Assembly: GCA_024235715.1 (NCBI GenBank)
Contig: JACKLW010000005.1
Coordinates: 868,001 to 932,000, forward strand
Origin: Accumulibacter sp.
GTDB taxonomy: Bacteria > Pseudomonadota > Gammaproteobacteria > Burkholderiales > Rhodocyclaceae
Direction: 5' to 3'
DNA: 64,000 bases
In this document: positions 17,338-26,867 of the stretch, one piece after another
Layout of the letters: each line of letters opens with the position of its first letter
How positions within the stretch are numbered: position 1 is the stretch's first letter
The notes under the pieces: model-generated
What the model saw: only the letters and a program-made list of their open reading frames with translations
What the model was told of the DNA's origin: nothing
Database searches by the model: none
Program-made: the position numbers and the translations under genes

Positions 17338-20265
17338 ATGCCGAAAAACTGCGGGATGACGCGTGTGATTATCAAGCGGCTCTGTAGATGCCTGGCGCTG
17401 CTGGCGCTGATAGCTCTGCTGCTTCCGGGAGGCTCGCCGGAGGCGAATACCGTTTCGGCGGGATTGACGACCTTGTGGGATGCCCCGCAGGGTCCCGGTC
17501 GCTCGGACGATGCGCGACGCTGGCTGACTCGGCTCCGCGAGTCAGTGTCATTGCCGCGCGCGGGTTGTCAGGAAGTGTCGCTGCCGGACCTGTCTTTGAC
17601 CAAGCCAGCCCGTGCCTTTCAGATAAAGGTCGAGCGAGAGCAGTTCGCTGCCGGATCGCCGATCATCTATCTGCAGGAACCGATCGCCGAGTTCTTCATT
17701 GTCGTCGCCAGCGATGTGAACGGTTGCCCCTGGCTGTCCATTTCCGGTCGGGGCCTGCCCTTCGCTCACCGTGATATCGTCAGTCCGTATCCCTACGCGC
17801 GCCTTCCCAGTTTGGCCAAAGACGCGCCGATAACGGCAATCGTGCAGGATTACAAGGCGATCCGTCCGTGGATCATGCTCGCCGACGAAACCAGCTTCGT
17901 GCGCGACAACACCGTGCTGTGGATCGGCCTGGGTGCCTACAGCGGCATCCTGCTGATGATGATCATCGTTGCCCTCGGCTTCGACGCATACGCAGGCAGC
18001 CGCGTGGCATTGGCCTACGCCTTTTACTGTGCCGCGCTGCAGGGCTGGCTGGTGCAGAATTTCGGCATCGGCTCGGCATTCCTTCCATTCTGGCCGGCCC
18101 CGCAGTACTTCCCGTTCCTCCAGGCGATCTCGGTGGCGGGCGTGGTGCTGGGCGTCGGCTTCGCGGTGATGGAATTCCTGCAACTGCGTGGAAGGGTGCG
18201 CGCGGCGATAGGCGGCTTCGTCCTGCTCAGCGCGCTCTGCTTCCTGGCATCGGCGTGGCATACCGCCGGTTACCGTGCCGGGGCAGCCGTCCTCTTCGTC
18301 CTGGCAGTTGCGACCATGCTCCTGCTCATCAGGGGCGTGTTCAGTGGCGACACCTCGATCCGGCTATTCACCCTGGGGCTTGCCGCGACGATGGTCGGCG
18401 GGGGGATACAGGCTTTTTCCGTCATTGGCAGCGGCGTCGAGGTCAACCGCCTGGCAGCATTCGCATTTCCGATCGGCAGCCTTCTTCAGGCAGCCTTCTG
18501 GCTTGCCGCGCTGATCATCCGGCTGCGGGGAGAACACCGTGTGTTGCACGAACTCGAGGGACGACAGGCGGCGATCATGTGGGCGACGCCTGATCTGATC
18601 CTGGTCATCGATCGGCAGGGAATCTGCCTCGACTACAAACAACCGTACGCGACGCGATTCTTCGTCGCCGAGGGCGAGCTGCTCGGCAAGGACATGGCGA
18701 CTGTTCTGCCAACCGAGACGGCAAGCACCATCAGGCGGGGTATCGAGCTGGCGCTGCAACAGGGCGATCTGCAATCGGTATTCGTCGAGTTGCCGGTGGC
18801 GGACAGCATCCATCACTACGAGGCGCGTATCGCGCCGAATGGGCCCGACAGAGTGGTGATCGTCGTGCGCGACATCACGCTGCAGAAACACAACGAGGAG
18901 AAAATCCGGCGCCTGGCCTACTTCGACACACTGACCGGCTTGCCGAACCGGCAGAGCTTTCTCGAACGTCTCGACCGCGAGTTGCTGCGTGCACGCCGTA
19001 CCAATCACGGAATGGCGCTACTGTTTCTCGATCTGGACGGCTTCAAGCGCATCAACGACACGCTCGGGCATAGCGCTGGCGACTGCCTGCTGCAGATCGT
19101 CGCCGACCGCCTGCAAGGAAAGCTGCGCGCAGGCGCTTTCATTGCCCGGCCGGCGCTGGACGAATCGGGCCTGCACTTCGCACGCCTCGGCGGCGACGAG
19201 TTCACCGTCGTCCTTCCCGATGTCGATACCGCCGACACCGCCTGCATGGTCGCGCAGCGAATACAGGCGGTGCTGGGACTGCCAGCCCTGATCGGCGAGC
19301 AGGAGATCGCCGTCACATCAAGCATCGGCATCGCGCTCTTCCCCGACGACGGCGACGATGCCGCGACGCTGCTCAAGCACGCGGATACCGCCATGTACTA
19401 CGCCAAGGAGCAAGGGCGCAACAACTGGCAGTTGTACGAGCGAACGCTGACCACCCGGACGACGACCAGGTTGGCGATTGAAGGCGATCTTCGCAAGGGC
19501 CTCGAGCGAGGCGAATTCCGTCTGTTCTACCAGCCGCAGGTGTCGTCCAACGATGGTACGGTCGTCGGCATGGAAGCGCTTGTCCGCTGGCAGCATCCGC
19601 AGGACGGGCTGATGCTGCCGGGGCGCTTCATCGCCGTCGCCGAGGAAAGTGGCCTTATCATCCCCATCGGCCAATGGGTGCTCGATGCCGCCTGCCGCCA
19701 GGTGCGGGAATGGCAGCAGCGTGGCATTGCGGTACCGCGGGTGGCGGTGAATGTTTCGGCACGCCAGCTCGGCTCACCCGGTTTCCTCGACAGCGTTGCG
19801 GCGACAATCGTCGCCACGGGTGTCGCTGCCGACCGCCTCGAGCTCGAGTTGACCGAAAGCATCCTGATGGATCCGGAAGCCAAACGAATCAAGGGCCTGT
19901 TTCGCCTGCGCAGCATGGGAGTGCACTTCTCGATCGACGATTTCGGTACCGGCTACTCATCGCTGTCGTATATCAAGCGCTTCCCGATCGGCACGCTGAA
20001 AATCGACCAGAGTTTCATCCACGGCCTGCCGCAGGATGCCGACGATGCAGGGATCACCACCGCGATCATCTCCATGGCCGGCAGCCTCGATCTTGACGTC
20101 GTTGCCGAAGGCGTCGAAACCGCCGAACAGCTCGACTTTCTGCAGCGTGCTCGATGCCCGAAGCTGCAGGGCTATCTGTTCAGCCGCCCGCTGCCGCACG
20201 AAGAAATGGAAGCCATTCTGCGTCTGGGCCGCATCACCCTGCCCCGGAAGGGCGCTGCCGAATGA
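17338..20265 (+). CDS. Membrane GGDEF-EAL protein with 7TMR-DISM-like sensor and PAS
   Basis: 975 residues; an alternative ATG is at 17356. The N-terminus has a signal or anchor helix, then a periplasmic segment (about 40-185) of the 7TMR-DISM extracellular type. About seven hydrophobic helices follow (185-395), then a PAS domain (about 405-515). The GGDEF domain has an intact GGDEF near residue 618, and the EAL domain has EALVRW near 746, ELTESILM and DDFGTGYSSLSYIKRFPIGTLKID. Both catalytic sites look intact, so it could make or break c-di-GMP. The RxxD inhibitory site before GGDEF is absent. It senses an envelope signal by analogy with 7TMR-DISM proteins; the ligand is unknown. Confidence 0.93.
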   Translation: MPKNCGMTRVIIKRLCRCLALLALIALLLPGGSPEANTVSAGLTTLWDAPQGPGRSDDARRWLTRLRESVSLPRAGCQEVSLPDLSLTKPARAFQIKVEREQFAAGSPIIYLQEPIAEFFIVVASDVNGCPWLSISGRGLPFAHRDIVSPYPYARLPSLAKDAPITAIVQDYKAIRPWIMLADETSFVRDNTVLWIGLGAYSGILLMMIIVALGFDAYAGSRVALAYAFYCAALQGWLVQNFGIGSAFLPFWPAPQYFPFLQAISVAGVVLGVGFAVMEFLQLRGRVRAAIGGFVLLSALCFLASAWHTAGYRAGAAVLFVLAVATMLLLIRGVFSGDTSIRLFTLGLAATMVGGGIQAFSVIGSGVEVNRLAAFAFPIGSLLQAAFWLAALIIRLRGEHRVLHELEGRQAAIMWATPDLILVIDRQGICLDYKQPYATRFFVAEGELLGKDMATVLPTETASTIRRGIELALQQGDLQSVFVELPVADSIHHYEARIAPNGPDRVVIVVRDITLQKHNEEKIRRLAYFDTLTGLPNRQSFLERLDRELLRARRTNHGMALLFLDLDGFKRINDTLGHSAGDCLLQIVADRLQGKLRAGAFIARPALDESGLHFARLGGDEFTVVLPDVDTADTACMVAQRIQAVLGLPALIGEQEIAVTSSIGIALFPDDGDDAATLLKHADTAMYYAKEQGRNNWQLYERTLTTRTTTRLAIEGDLRKGLERGEFRLFYQPQVSSNDGTVVGMEALVRWQHPQDGLMLPGRFIAVAEESGLIIPIGQWVLDAACRQVREWQQRGIAVPRVAVNVSARQLGSPGFLDSVAATIVATGVAADRLELELTESILMDPEAKRIKGLFRLRSMGVHFSIDDFGTGYSSLSYIKRFPIGTLKIDQSFIHGLPQDADDAGITTAIISMAGSLDLDVVAEGVETAEQLDFLQRARCPKLQGYLFSRPLPHEEMEAILRLGRITLPRKGAAE

Positions 20266-20319
20266 GCCGGACGCAGCCGCCACTACCCGGCCAACGCCCG
20301 TGCTCGCCGACCAGCTCGC

Positions 20320-21435
20320 TCAGCCCGCCACCACCCGGTTTCGACCCTGTGCCTTGGCATCGTAGAGCAAGCGGTCGGCGCGCTCCAGCGTCTCGGTCAC
20401 GCATTCACCCGAAAGGTGTTCGGTCAACCCGGCTGAGAAACTGATGCGCGGAAAGTCGTCGCCATAGTCAAGCGCCACCCTCGCCAGCTGCTCGCGCAAG
20501 CGCTCGATGGTCGCCCGGGCAAGCGAAATCGTCGTGCCCGCTTGCATGAGGACAAACTCCTCACCTCCCCAGCGCGCCAGCACGTCAGAACGACGCAGGA
20601 CCGTCTGCGCGGTGTCGGACAAGGCGCGCAGTACGGCATCGCCCGCCGCATGCCCATGGCGGTCATTGATGCGCTTGAAGTGATCCATGTCGAGCAGCGC
20701 CAGGCAAAAGCCCTGTCCCGAGCGCAGGCTGCGCTGAGCTTCCTGCTCCAGCAGCACCTGCATGTGACGTCGATTCAACAGGCCGGTCAAGTCATCGTGC
20801 GCGGCCATGCGTTGAATCTGCTCGAGCGCCACTGCCAACTCCTGCTTCTGCTGGCCCAATCTGCGGCGAATGCGGCTCAAACGCTCCGACAAGACCGAGA
20901 CCGCCGGAACGACGATGACCAGCATCATGAAATGCGCCAATTCAACTGTCGCCGGATACGTCTCGGGGCTGATCGACGTCATTACGGCCATGCTCAGGCC
21001 AAATGCCAGCAAAGCATAGATGCTGATCCCCAGGGCGCTGCGCGCGCGCAAGCCAAACATCCCGAACATCAGGATAATCAGGAGATTGGGAAAGGCGATC
21101 GCACGTACCGGGCCCATCAGCGCATAGCCGCTCGCGCTGCAGGCAATGGCAATCGCCATTTGCGGAAGAGTCAGCGAGGGATCCCTGAAGTGCCGCGACC
21201 AACCGCAGCGAATGGTCATATAGACCAAGACGATGGCAAGAAGCGAACTCAGGGTCCACAGATACAGCGGACCGCGCGGCCGGTCCAGCGCCCAGGCTGC
21301 CCAGAGCACGACCGCCATACCCATCAGCATCAACAAGAGAGCCAGCCCGGTCTGCCCCAGGCGCAAGCGCATGTCCGGGTCGGAGCCCAACAACAGGTCA
21401 CCGAGATATCGACTCACGGACACATGGCGGCGCAT
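20320..21435 (-). CDS. Membrane diguanylate cyclase (GGDEF)
   Basis: 371 residues from MRRHVSVSRYLGDLLLGSD; the frame stays open to a GTG at 21516. Six hydrophobic helices span about 30-205, a short coiled coil follows, and then a GGDEF domain ends the protein. The active-site loop is R-W-G-G-E-E-F, with RRSD five residues before it, which is an intact RxxD inhibitory site. It is therefore a probable diguanylate cyclase with product inhibition. It converges on the GGDEF-EAL gene with 54 bases between stops and is divergent from no close partner, so the two are separate transcripts. Confidence 0.92.
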   Translation of the reverse strand: MRRHVSVSRYLGDLLLGSDPDMRLRLGQTGLALLLMLMGMAVVLWAAWALDRPRGPLYLWTLSSLLAIVLVYMTIRCGWSRHFRDPSLTLPQMAIAIACSASGYALMGPVRAIAFPNLLIILMFGMFGLRARSALGISIYALLAFGLSMAVMTSISPETYPATVELAHFMMLVIVVPAVSVLSERLSRIRRRLGQQKQELAVALEQIQRMAAHDDLTGLLNRRHMQVLLEQEAQRSLRSGQGFCLALLDMDHFKRINDRHGHAAGDAVLRALSDTAQTVLRRSDVLARWGGEEFVLMQAGTTISLARATIERLREQLARVALDYGDDFPRISFSAGLTEHLSGECVTETLERADRLLYDAKAQGRNRVVAG

Positions 21436-21552
21436 TTTCTTGGCATACCTGCTATAAGCTGGTGAAGCGCGGCCTGCCTCCTGCGCAGGCGAAACGCATT
21501 GCCTCGCGAACAGCACAGGTCGGCGCTACCGCGGACGACTCGCCCACCCGGC

Positions 21553-22959
21553 TCAGAGTGCGTTGCCGATCGCGGCAATGGCGCGACCTATGTCCTCGGC
21601 GTCGGTCGCGCAGCTACAGACCGAGACCCGCATGCAGCGCCGCCCCCGCCAGGTGGTGCAGGCGAAGTGCGCTTCGCCAGAGGCAACGATGCGGGCAACC
21701 ACCGCTTCGGTGTGGCGATCGTGATCATCTTCGCTCGCGCCGGGAGCGGGATCCGGGAAGCGCAGCAAACCTTGATTGATATCCGGCACGTGCAGGACTT
21801 CGACCCCCGGCAGCGCACCGGCGCCGGTGACCAGGGCATGTGCATGTCGGCAGCAGTCGGCCACCATCTGCGCAATGCCCTGACGGCCAAGACTGGCGAT
21901 CGCGGCGTAAGTGGCAAAGCCGCGGCCGCGGCGCGAGTATTCCGGATTCCAGTCGACCTGATCGCGGGCGACCGCGGAGTGGTCGAGATAGGCCGCGTGG
22001 TGAGCCATCGCGCGGTAGTGGGCTTGGCGATTGGCCACAAAAGCGAAGCCGGAATCGTAGGGCACATTGAGCCATTTGTGGCCGTCGGTAGCCCAGGAAT
22101 CGGCGTTCTCGACGCCGTCGGTGAAGCGCCGGTAGGCGGGACTGGCCGCGGCCCAAAGTCCGAAGGCGCCGTCCACATGCACCCAGGCATCGAACTCGCG
22201 GGCGACCGGAATGATCTCGCCGTAGGGGTCGAAGGAGCCGGTGTTCAGGTCGCCGGCCTGCAGGAGAACGATGTGAGCCGCGCCAGGCGCGCTCGCCAGA
22301 GCCGCACGCAAGGGCCCGGCACGCAGTTGCCCGTTTTCGTCGGTGGCGATGTCGATCAGGCAATCGCGTCCCAGCCCCAGGAGGCGCACAGCGCGCTCGA
22401 TGGTCCCGTGGCGCTGATCGCCGCTCAGGATCCGGATTGGCGGCGCGCCGACCAACCCCCTCTGCTCGACGTCCCAACCCCTGGCAGCGAGCACCCCGTT
22501 ACGGGCGGCGGCAAGGCAGGTGACGTGCGCCATCTGGCAGCCGGTGACCAGGGCGAAGCTGGCGGTGGACGGCAGGCGCAGGAGATCAAGCAGCCAGCGC
22601 CCGCACACTTCCTCAACCACCGCGGCAGCCGGCGCGACGGCGAACATGCCGGCATTCTGGTCCCAGGTGGAGGTGAGCCAGTCCGCGGCCAGCGCGGCAG
22701 GCAGCTTGCCGCCGATCACCCACGAGAAGAAGCGCCCGCCACTGCTGTGGGTGAGGCCGCCCTCCACGTCGCGCACCAGTTGATCAACGACGGCGAGCGG
22801 ATCGACCGGCCGTGTGGGGAGGGGCTTGTCGAGGCGGCTGCGCAGAGCGTCCAGGCTGGCAGTGGCGCCGACCGGCGCCTCGGGCAAAGCCTCAAGATAG
22901 GCCAGCGCGTGATCGAGCGTCTGCCTGAGAACCCCAGGGGAAATGGAATCGGGCTTCAT
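21553..22959 (-). CDS. Group II PLP-dependent amino acid decarboxylase
   Basis: 468 residues. AGGAG lies directly against an ATG at 22965 but six bases before the ATG at 22959, so the second is preferred. The pyridoxal-5'-phosphate decarboxylase fold is clear. TGCQMAHVTCLAAAR precedes the cofactor site, HVDGAFGLWAAASP carries the PLP-binding Asp, and ADSWATDGHKWLNVPYDSG carries the Schiff-base Lys. This is the aromatic-L-amino-acid/glutamate decarboxylase group. The substrate could be Tyr, Trp, Glu or another amino acid; closest relatives are often annotated only as aspartate aminotransferase family or AADC. No transporter is adjacent. Confidence 0.9.
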   Translation of the reverse strand: MKPDSISPGVLRQTLDHALAYLEALPEAPVGATASLDALRSRLDKPLPTRPVDPLAVVDQLVRDVEGGLTHSSGGRFFSWVIGGKLPAALAADWLTSTWDQNAGMFAVAPAAAVVEEVCGRWLLDLLRLPSTASFALVTGCQMAHVTCLAAARNGVLAARGWDVEQRGLVGAPPIRILSGDQRHGTIERAVRLLGLGRDCLIDIATDENGQLRAGPLRAALASAPGAAHIVLLQAGDLNTGSFDPYGEIIPVAREFDAWVHVDGAFGLWAAASPAYRRFTDGVENADSWATDGHKWLNVPYDSGFAFVANRQAHYRAMAHHAAYLDHSAVARDQVDWNPEYSRRGRGFATYAAIASLGRQGIAQMVADCCRHAHALVTGAGALPGVEVLHVPDINQGLLRFPDPAPGASEDDHDRHTEAVVARIVASGEAHFACTTWRGRRCMRVSVCSCATDAEDIGRAIAAIGNAL

Positions 22960-23066
22960 GGGCATCTCCTGTCAGGAAGCAACGGTCGCACGTGAACCCC
23001 GACGCCGGGCAGCAAATGCACGCCCGTCAGGCGAGACCGGCGTCTCCGGGGAACTGCCACGGCTTG

Positions 23067-23741
23067 TCAATACGGCACGTCCAGGGCATCGCACAGGAAG
23101 CTGACAAAGGGTCTGGCGGCGGCAAACCGTTCCCCCGCCAGTCTCACAAAATCTTCGCCCGTCACCTCGCTCGAAGACAAAGCGGCTATCCCGATGAAGT
23201 CCTTCCGCTTCAGGTCCTCGATCGCTTCATGATCAGCCGGGTAGCCTCGTGGAGGCCGCGTCAGACTCTCGCCAGACAAGGTCCACTGCGCAGAGAAACC
23301 ACCGTGGTCACGTACCGAAAACCATCTTGCGGGCTTGCCGGCGAGCCAATCACGGATGCGCGAAAGGGAATCGCTGTCTGGATGCCAACATCCCGCACCG
23401 AGAAAGCATTCGTCGCTGGCGATATGGACATAGAATCCCGGCGCGTGAACGTCCCGGCCGCTATCGTGGCGGAACTGGATTCCGATGTTGGTCTTGTACG
23501 GCGTCTTGTCCCGAGAGAAGCGGGTATCGCGAAACACTCGCATCAGCGAACCGCCCGTCTTGCGCGGGTCCGCGCGGAAGCGCGGTGCAAATGTCTTCAG
23601 CAGCGGGGACATTTCCGAAATGAACGTCAATGCCGGCTCGCGCACCAGTGCTTCATAGCGAGATTTGTTCTCCTCGAACCAGGCCCGGTTGTTGTTCGCC
23701 GCCAGATCGTCGAGGAATTCGAGACTGGCCCTAGTGAACAT
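23067..23741 (-). CDS. DUF2461 family protein (TIGR02453-type)
   Basis: 224 residues from MFTRASLEFLDDLAANNNRAWF, with the typical NN-x-x-WF-E-N motif near the start. Then come the RVFRDTRFSRDKTPYKTNIGIQFRH and PGFYVHIASDECFLGAGCW segments that mark this family. It is cytoplasmic and has no known activity. The start at the second Met drops eight non-conserved residues. The gene is alone on the minus strand between the decarboxylase and the FmdB-like gene. Confidence 0.88.
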   Translation of the reverse strand: MFTRASLEFLDDLAANNNRAWFEENKSRYEALVREPALTFISEMSPLLKTFAPRFRADPRKTGGSLMRVFRDTRFSRDKTPYKTNIGIQFRHDSGRDVHAPGFYVHIASDECFLGAGCWHPDSDSLSRIRDWLAGKPARWFSVRDHGGFSAQWTLSGESLTRPPRGYPADHEAIEDLKRKDFIGIAALSSSEVTGEDFVRLAGERFAAARPFVSFLCDALDVPY

Positions 23742-23868
23742 GGAGTCTATTCCACATGTTGCCAAAGCGAGGCGTGGATTCCGTCGGCAACGATGGCGCC
23801 GCTGCCGGCGGAATGCTCCGGGCAGGTCGGCGGTTCACCGCGGGCCGGCCGCGGAAAGGGGAATCCTG

Positions 23869-24096
23869 TCATGTGAAGTGACAGGCACCCGGACCATCAG
23901 GGTGACCGCAACTCCCGCAGGGTCCAGGCAGGTCCTTGGCGCCCGAAGCCGAGCGGGTAACGGCGGCAAAAGCCGACAGCTTCTTCTGCAGCCTGGTACT
24001 GTGGCAGTCTGGGCACTCGGGCGCTGCGGAGGACTGGCGAAGCAGCTTTTCGAACTCCTTGCCGCAGGCAGAGCATGCGTATTCGTAGATGGGCAT
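23869..24096 (-). CDS. FmdB-type zinc-ribbon protein
   Basis: 75 residues. It starts MPIYEYACSACGKEFEKL and continues with CPDCHSTRLQKKLSAF, giving the CxxC-CxxC zinc ribbon of the FmdB/regulatory protein family. The tail adds CGSCG and a final Cys, so seven Cys residues are present in all. Family members are small, often near amidase or formamidase genes, and their role is unproven. The frame extends 20 codons upstream, but the MPIYEY start is nearly universal for the family. Confidence 0.9.
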   Translation of the reverse strand: MPIYEYACSACGKEFEKLLRQSSAAPECPDCHSTRLQKKLSAFAAVTRSASGAKDLPGPCGSCGHPDGPGACHFT

Positions 24097-24514
24097 GATT
24101 TCACTACTCCAGGATTTTCCAGCAGTGTAACTGCCTTCGCTGCCTTCAGGACACACTCACGTGCTTCGTCCCGGTGGCTTTTTCGCGGCAGCGGCCCGGA
24201 AGACGCGGCTGCAACCCGGATTTGCCGGCGCAGCGATGCAGCCTGTTTCACGTGAGCTGGCGCCGTTCAAGCGCAGCCGCGTTTTTTCGTTGAGCGTCGA
24301 TTGTCGCGCATTTCCGTGCCGCCCGCCCTGGGACCGGTCACAGGCGCTGCCTCGGTCGATGCGGGTCGCTTGCGCCGGTGCGGTAGTGTCGCTGGGGGCC
24401 AGCGCGCCAGCCGAGACCGTCAGTCCACCAGGACACCCGGCGGGGCAGGTATAATCCGCTCGCCGCAACCCCGCCTTCCCCGACGCCGACCCTCTGGTAC
24501 GCGGACGCTCCGCC
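24097..24514. other. Intergenic region without a recognised gene
   Basis: 418 bases separate the divergent fmdB-like and mepA genes. Several frames stay open because the DNA is GC-rich, but none has a plausible start, Shine-Dalgarno and protein-like composition. I see no RNA gene or repeat. Confidence 0.5.
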
Positions 24515-25375
24515 ATGAACCGACACCTCCTGTCAGCCGCCTGCGCCCCAGCCCTGCTCCTGGCCGCCTGGCTCACCGCCGGCGAGGCAGGCGCTGCGCT
24601 GACCAGCCCCTGGGCTCACGTCGAGACCCCCAGCAACGGGCCCACCGAGGTCATCGGCGGGGTTTCGAACGGCTGCATTGCCGGTGCCCAGACGCTCCCC
24701 GCCGAAGGCGACGGCTACGTCAGTATCCGCCGCTACCGCAACCGCTTCTACGGACACGCGGAGCTGTTGCGCCTGGTCTCGGATCTCGCCAGCGTCCAGG
24801 CCAGGCTTGGCCACGGCCTGGTGATGGTCGGCGACCTGAGCCAACCCAGGGGCGGACTCATGTCCAGCTCGCACCGGAGTCATCAGAACGGACTCGATGT
24901 AGACATCTGGTTCCAGCTCGCACCCTCCGCTGCGGCCGCCAACCGCGACACGGCAAACAACGCCGACCCACCAAGCATGCTTGCCGCCGATGGCGAAGAG
25001 CTGAGCTCACTTTGGGGCGACGACCAGCGGAACCTGCTCAAGACCGCAGCCGACGACCCCATGGTGGACCGAATCTTTGTCAACCCGGCCATCAAGCGCA
25101 GCCTTTGCGGGAGCGAAGGTGACCGCGCATGGCTGCGCAAGCTCCGCCCCTGGTTCGGACACGACGCCCACTTCCACGTTCGCCTGCGCTGCCCCCACGA
25201 CAACGCCCGGTGCACTCAGCAGGCCGCCATCCCGGCCGGAGATGGCTGCGACAATGCACTGGACTGGTGGTTCACCGCCGAGGCCCGAAGACCGGCCAAG
25301 CCCGAAGCTCCGCGGGCAGAGCCTGCCGCGCCGGCCGTCCCCGCGGCTTGCCGGCCACTGCTCTCGACTGAATGA
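24515..25375 (+). CDS. mepA: Penicillin-insensitive murein endopeptidase
   Basis: 286 residues with a signal peptide of about 28 residues ending ...GEAGAAL. The M74 fold is marked by NGCIAGAQTLP, GYVSIRRYRNRFYGH, the metal-site motif H120-x-x-H123-x6-D130 and the second metal motif FGHDAHFHVRLRCP. Zinc ligands are therefore present. It cleaves D-Ala-meso-DAP cross-links in peptidoglycan in the periplasm. The last 35 residues are Ala/Pro-rich and look like a disordered extension. The gene is monocistronic as far as can be seen. Confidence 0.96.
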   Translation: MNRHLLSAACAPALLLAAWLTAGEAGAALTSPWAHVETPSNGPTEVIGGVSNGCIAGAQTLPAEGDGYVSIRRYRNRFYGHAELLRLVSDLASVQARLGHGLVMVGDLSQPRGGLMSSSHRSHQNGLDVDIWFQLAPSAAAANRDTANNADPPSMLAADGEELSSLWGDDQRNLLKTAADDPMVDRIFVNPAIKRSLCGSEGDRAWLRKLRPWFGHDAHFHVRLRCPHDNARCTQQAAIPAGDGCDNALDWWFTAEARRPAKPEAPRAEPAAPAVPAACRPLLSTE

Positions 25376-25578
25376 GCGCCGTGCCGGGGTCCGCATGCAC
25401 CCCGATGCGCCGGCCAGCGCACCGAATTGCTCGACCGGGTCCGGCGCCGGTGCGGTCGGTGCGCTCCGGCGGACGACTTCCGGGTGAACCAACGCGGCTC
25501 GATCAGAGTCCGGACGGACTGGCAGTCGTCGGACTCGGAAGAGAGGGCCGCTTCGCAGTCGATTGGGGAGGGGAACGA

Positions 25579-26217
25579 TCAGGCATCCGATGCTTGGCCG
25601 CTGGCTGGCTTCCGGCGAAGGACCAGCAGTCCCGCGAGCGCAATTCCGAGCATGGGAATGGTGCCAGGCTCAGGGACGGCAAGTGCGTCAAGATCCGCCA
25701 GGCTAAGCCGCTGCCAGTTCTGGCCATCCAGACTGAACCGCCCGCCCTGCCATCCGTTGCAGCATCCTTCCGCCCAGAATGCCTGCAGCGTGTGCTTCCC
25801 TTTCGCCACGGGTATGCCATTTATTTCCAGCACTTCGCCCGCGTTGCCCCAGTCATAGGCCCACCACAGATCAGCCGTCTGCTGGTCCAGCAACGCGCCA
25901 TCCAGATAGAGTTCGCCGCCGTAACCGGCGTCGGGCGCTATCTGGAAGAACAGTGCGCTGCCGGCGTGGGCGGCAGAAACGGTGAAATCCACCGTCAGTC
26001 TGTCATACCCGTTGTTGCGACCCGTCGAGCCGTTGAAATCACCGAGCGACTGCGATGTGATGGCCGTGGTCTGCGCCGCCCAGCCGTCGGCATAGGTCGG
26101 TTGCGCAAAGACGCCATGGTCGATTGAGCGGACGTCATAGGTAATGCTGGAGGCCTGCGCGCTCTCCGCAGCGACAGTCAGCGAAGCAAGAACAGCGGCA
26201 GCGGCGATGAGTTTCAC
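25579..26217 (-). CDS. CCXG-type PEP-CTERM secreted protein
   Basis: 212 residues from a GTG with GGAG six bases upstream; the longer frame adds a non-conserved 47 residues that would bury the signal peptide. After the signal sequence comes a lectin-like or PA14-like beta domain (residues about 25-175) containing FWAEGCCNGWQGG, the CCxG feature that names this class. The C-terminus is the sorting signal: VPEPGTIPMLGIALAGLLVLRRKP. Exosortase would cut this anchor and release the protein to the envelope or matrix. No exosortase gene is in the window. The role is probably in the extracellular matrix or EPS. Confidence 0.88.
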   Translation of the reverse strand: MKLIAAAAVLASLTVAAESAQASSITYDVRSIDHGVFAQPTYADGWAAQTTAITSQSLGDFNGSTGRNNGYDRLTVDFTVSAAHAGSALFFQIAPDAGYGGELYLDGALLDQQTADLWWAYDWGNAGEVLEINGIPVAKGKHTLQAFWAEGCCNGWQGGRFSLDGQNWQRLSLADLDALAVPEPGTIPMLGIALAGLLVLRRKPASGQASDA

Positions 26218-26356
26218 AATGTGCTCCAGTAGACGAGTCAGGGAGTGGCCAGAATAGCGACGGCGGCCGATATTCGTCGTGACGCAGTGCACGGAAGCAG
26301 CAAAGAAAACGCATCTGGCGTTGGCAGCCGAGGAGATCCGCAGAAGTGTCGTGGCC

Positions 26357-26800
26357 ATGAACCGCCGTTGGAACCTGTTCGACGTGCGCGCGCTTGCGAT
26401 GCTGAGCGTCCTGTCGACGGCCTACGCGCATGAGGCGCATAGCAAGCCCGACCGGCAGTCAGGGGCGATCGATCTCGAAGACCTGTTCCAGCACCGGGTT
26501 CGCTTCAGCGAGGAGGAAGAACCAGGGGCCCTGCCGAACGAGGTGCGATCGCGCGCCACCACGATCTCGCTGTCATATCAGGTCGATCCTCGTCGGTCCT
26601 TCCCCTGGGAACGTCTGGCACGAGAGGGCTATGGTCTGTGCTGCGACGAACCGCTGGCGACGCCGATACCCGATATGTCTGGTCCGCTTGTTGCGGTCCA
26701 GGCGGTCGGTTGCGATACCTTGGACCCGGCGGCCGCCCTGGCTGCCTTTCGTCCGCACTTCCTGGGCATCGATGCAGACGGAACAAGCAGCGAGACGTAA
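26357..26800 (+). CDS. Hypothetical secreted protein
   Basis: 147 residues from MNRRWNLFDVRALAMLSVLS; the frame stays open to 26279. The first 25 residues resemble a signal peptide ending AYAHEA. The mature part is acidic in the first third (residues HRVRFSEEEEPGALPN) and has one CC pair in YGLCCDEPL. I recognise no domain. It is divergent from the CCXG PEP-CTERM gene, and the two could share a control region. Confidence in coding is moderate. Confidence 0.5.
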   Translation: MNRRWNLFDVRALAMLSVLSTAYAHEAHSKPDRQSGAIDLEDLFQHRVRFSEEEEPGALPNEVRSRATTISLSYQVDPRRSFPWERLAREGYGLCCDEPLATPIPDMSGPLVAVQAVGCDTLDPAAALAAFRPHFLGIDADGTSSET

Positions 26801-26867
26801 CGACGGCTGATGCAGTGTCTGGTCATCGAGAAGCGCCCGATCCGGCAGCCACCGATCCGTCGTTGCC

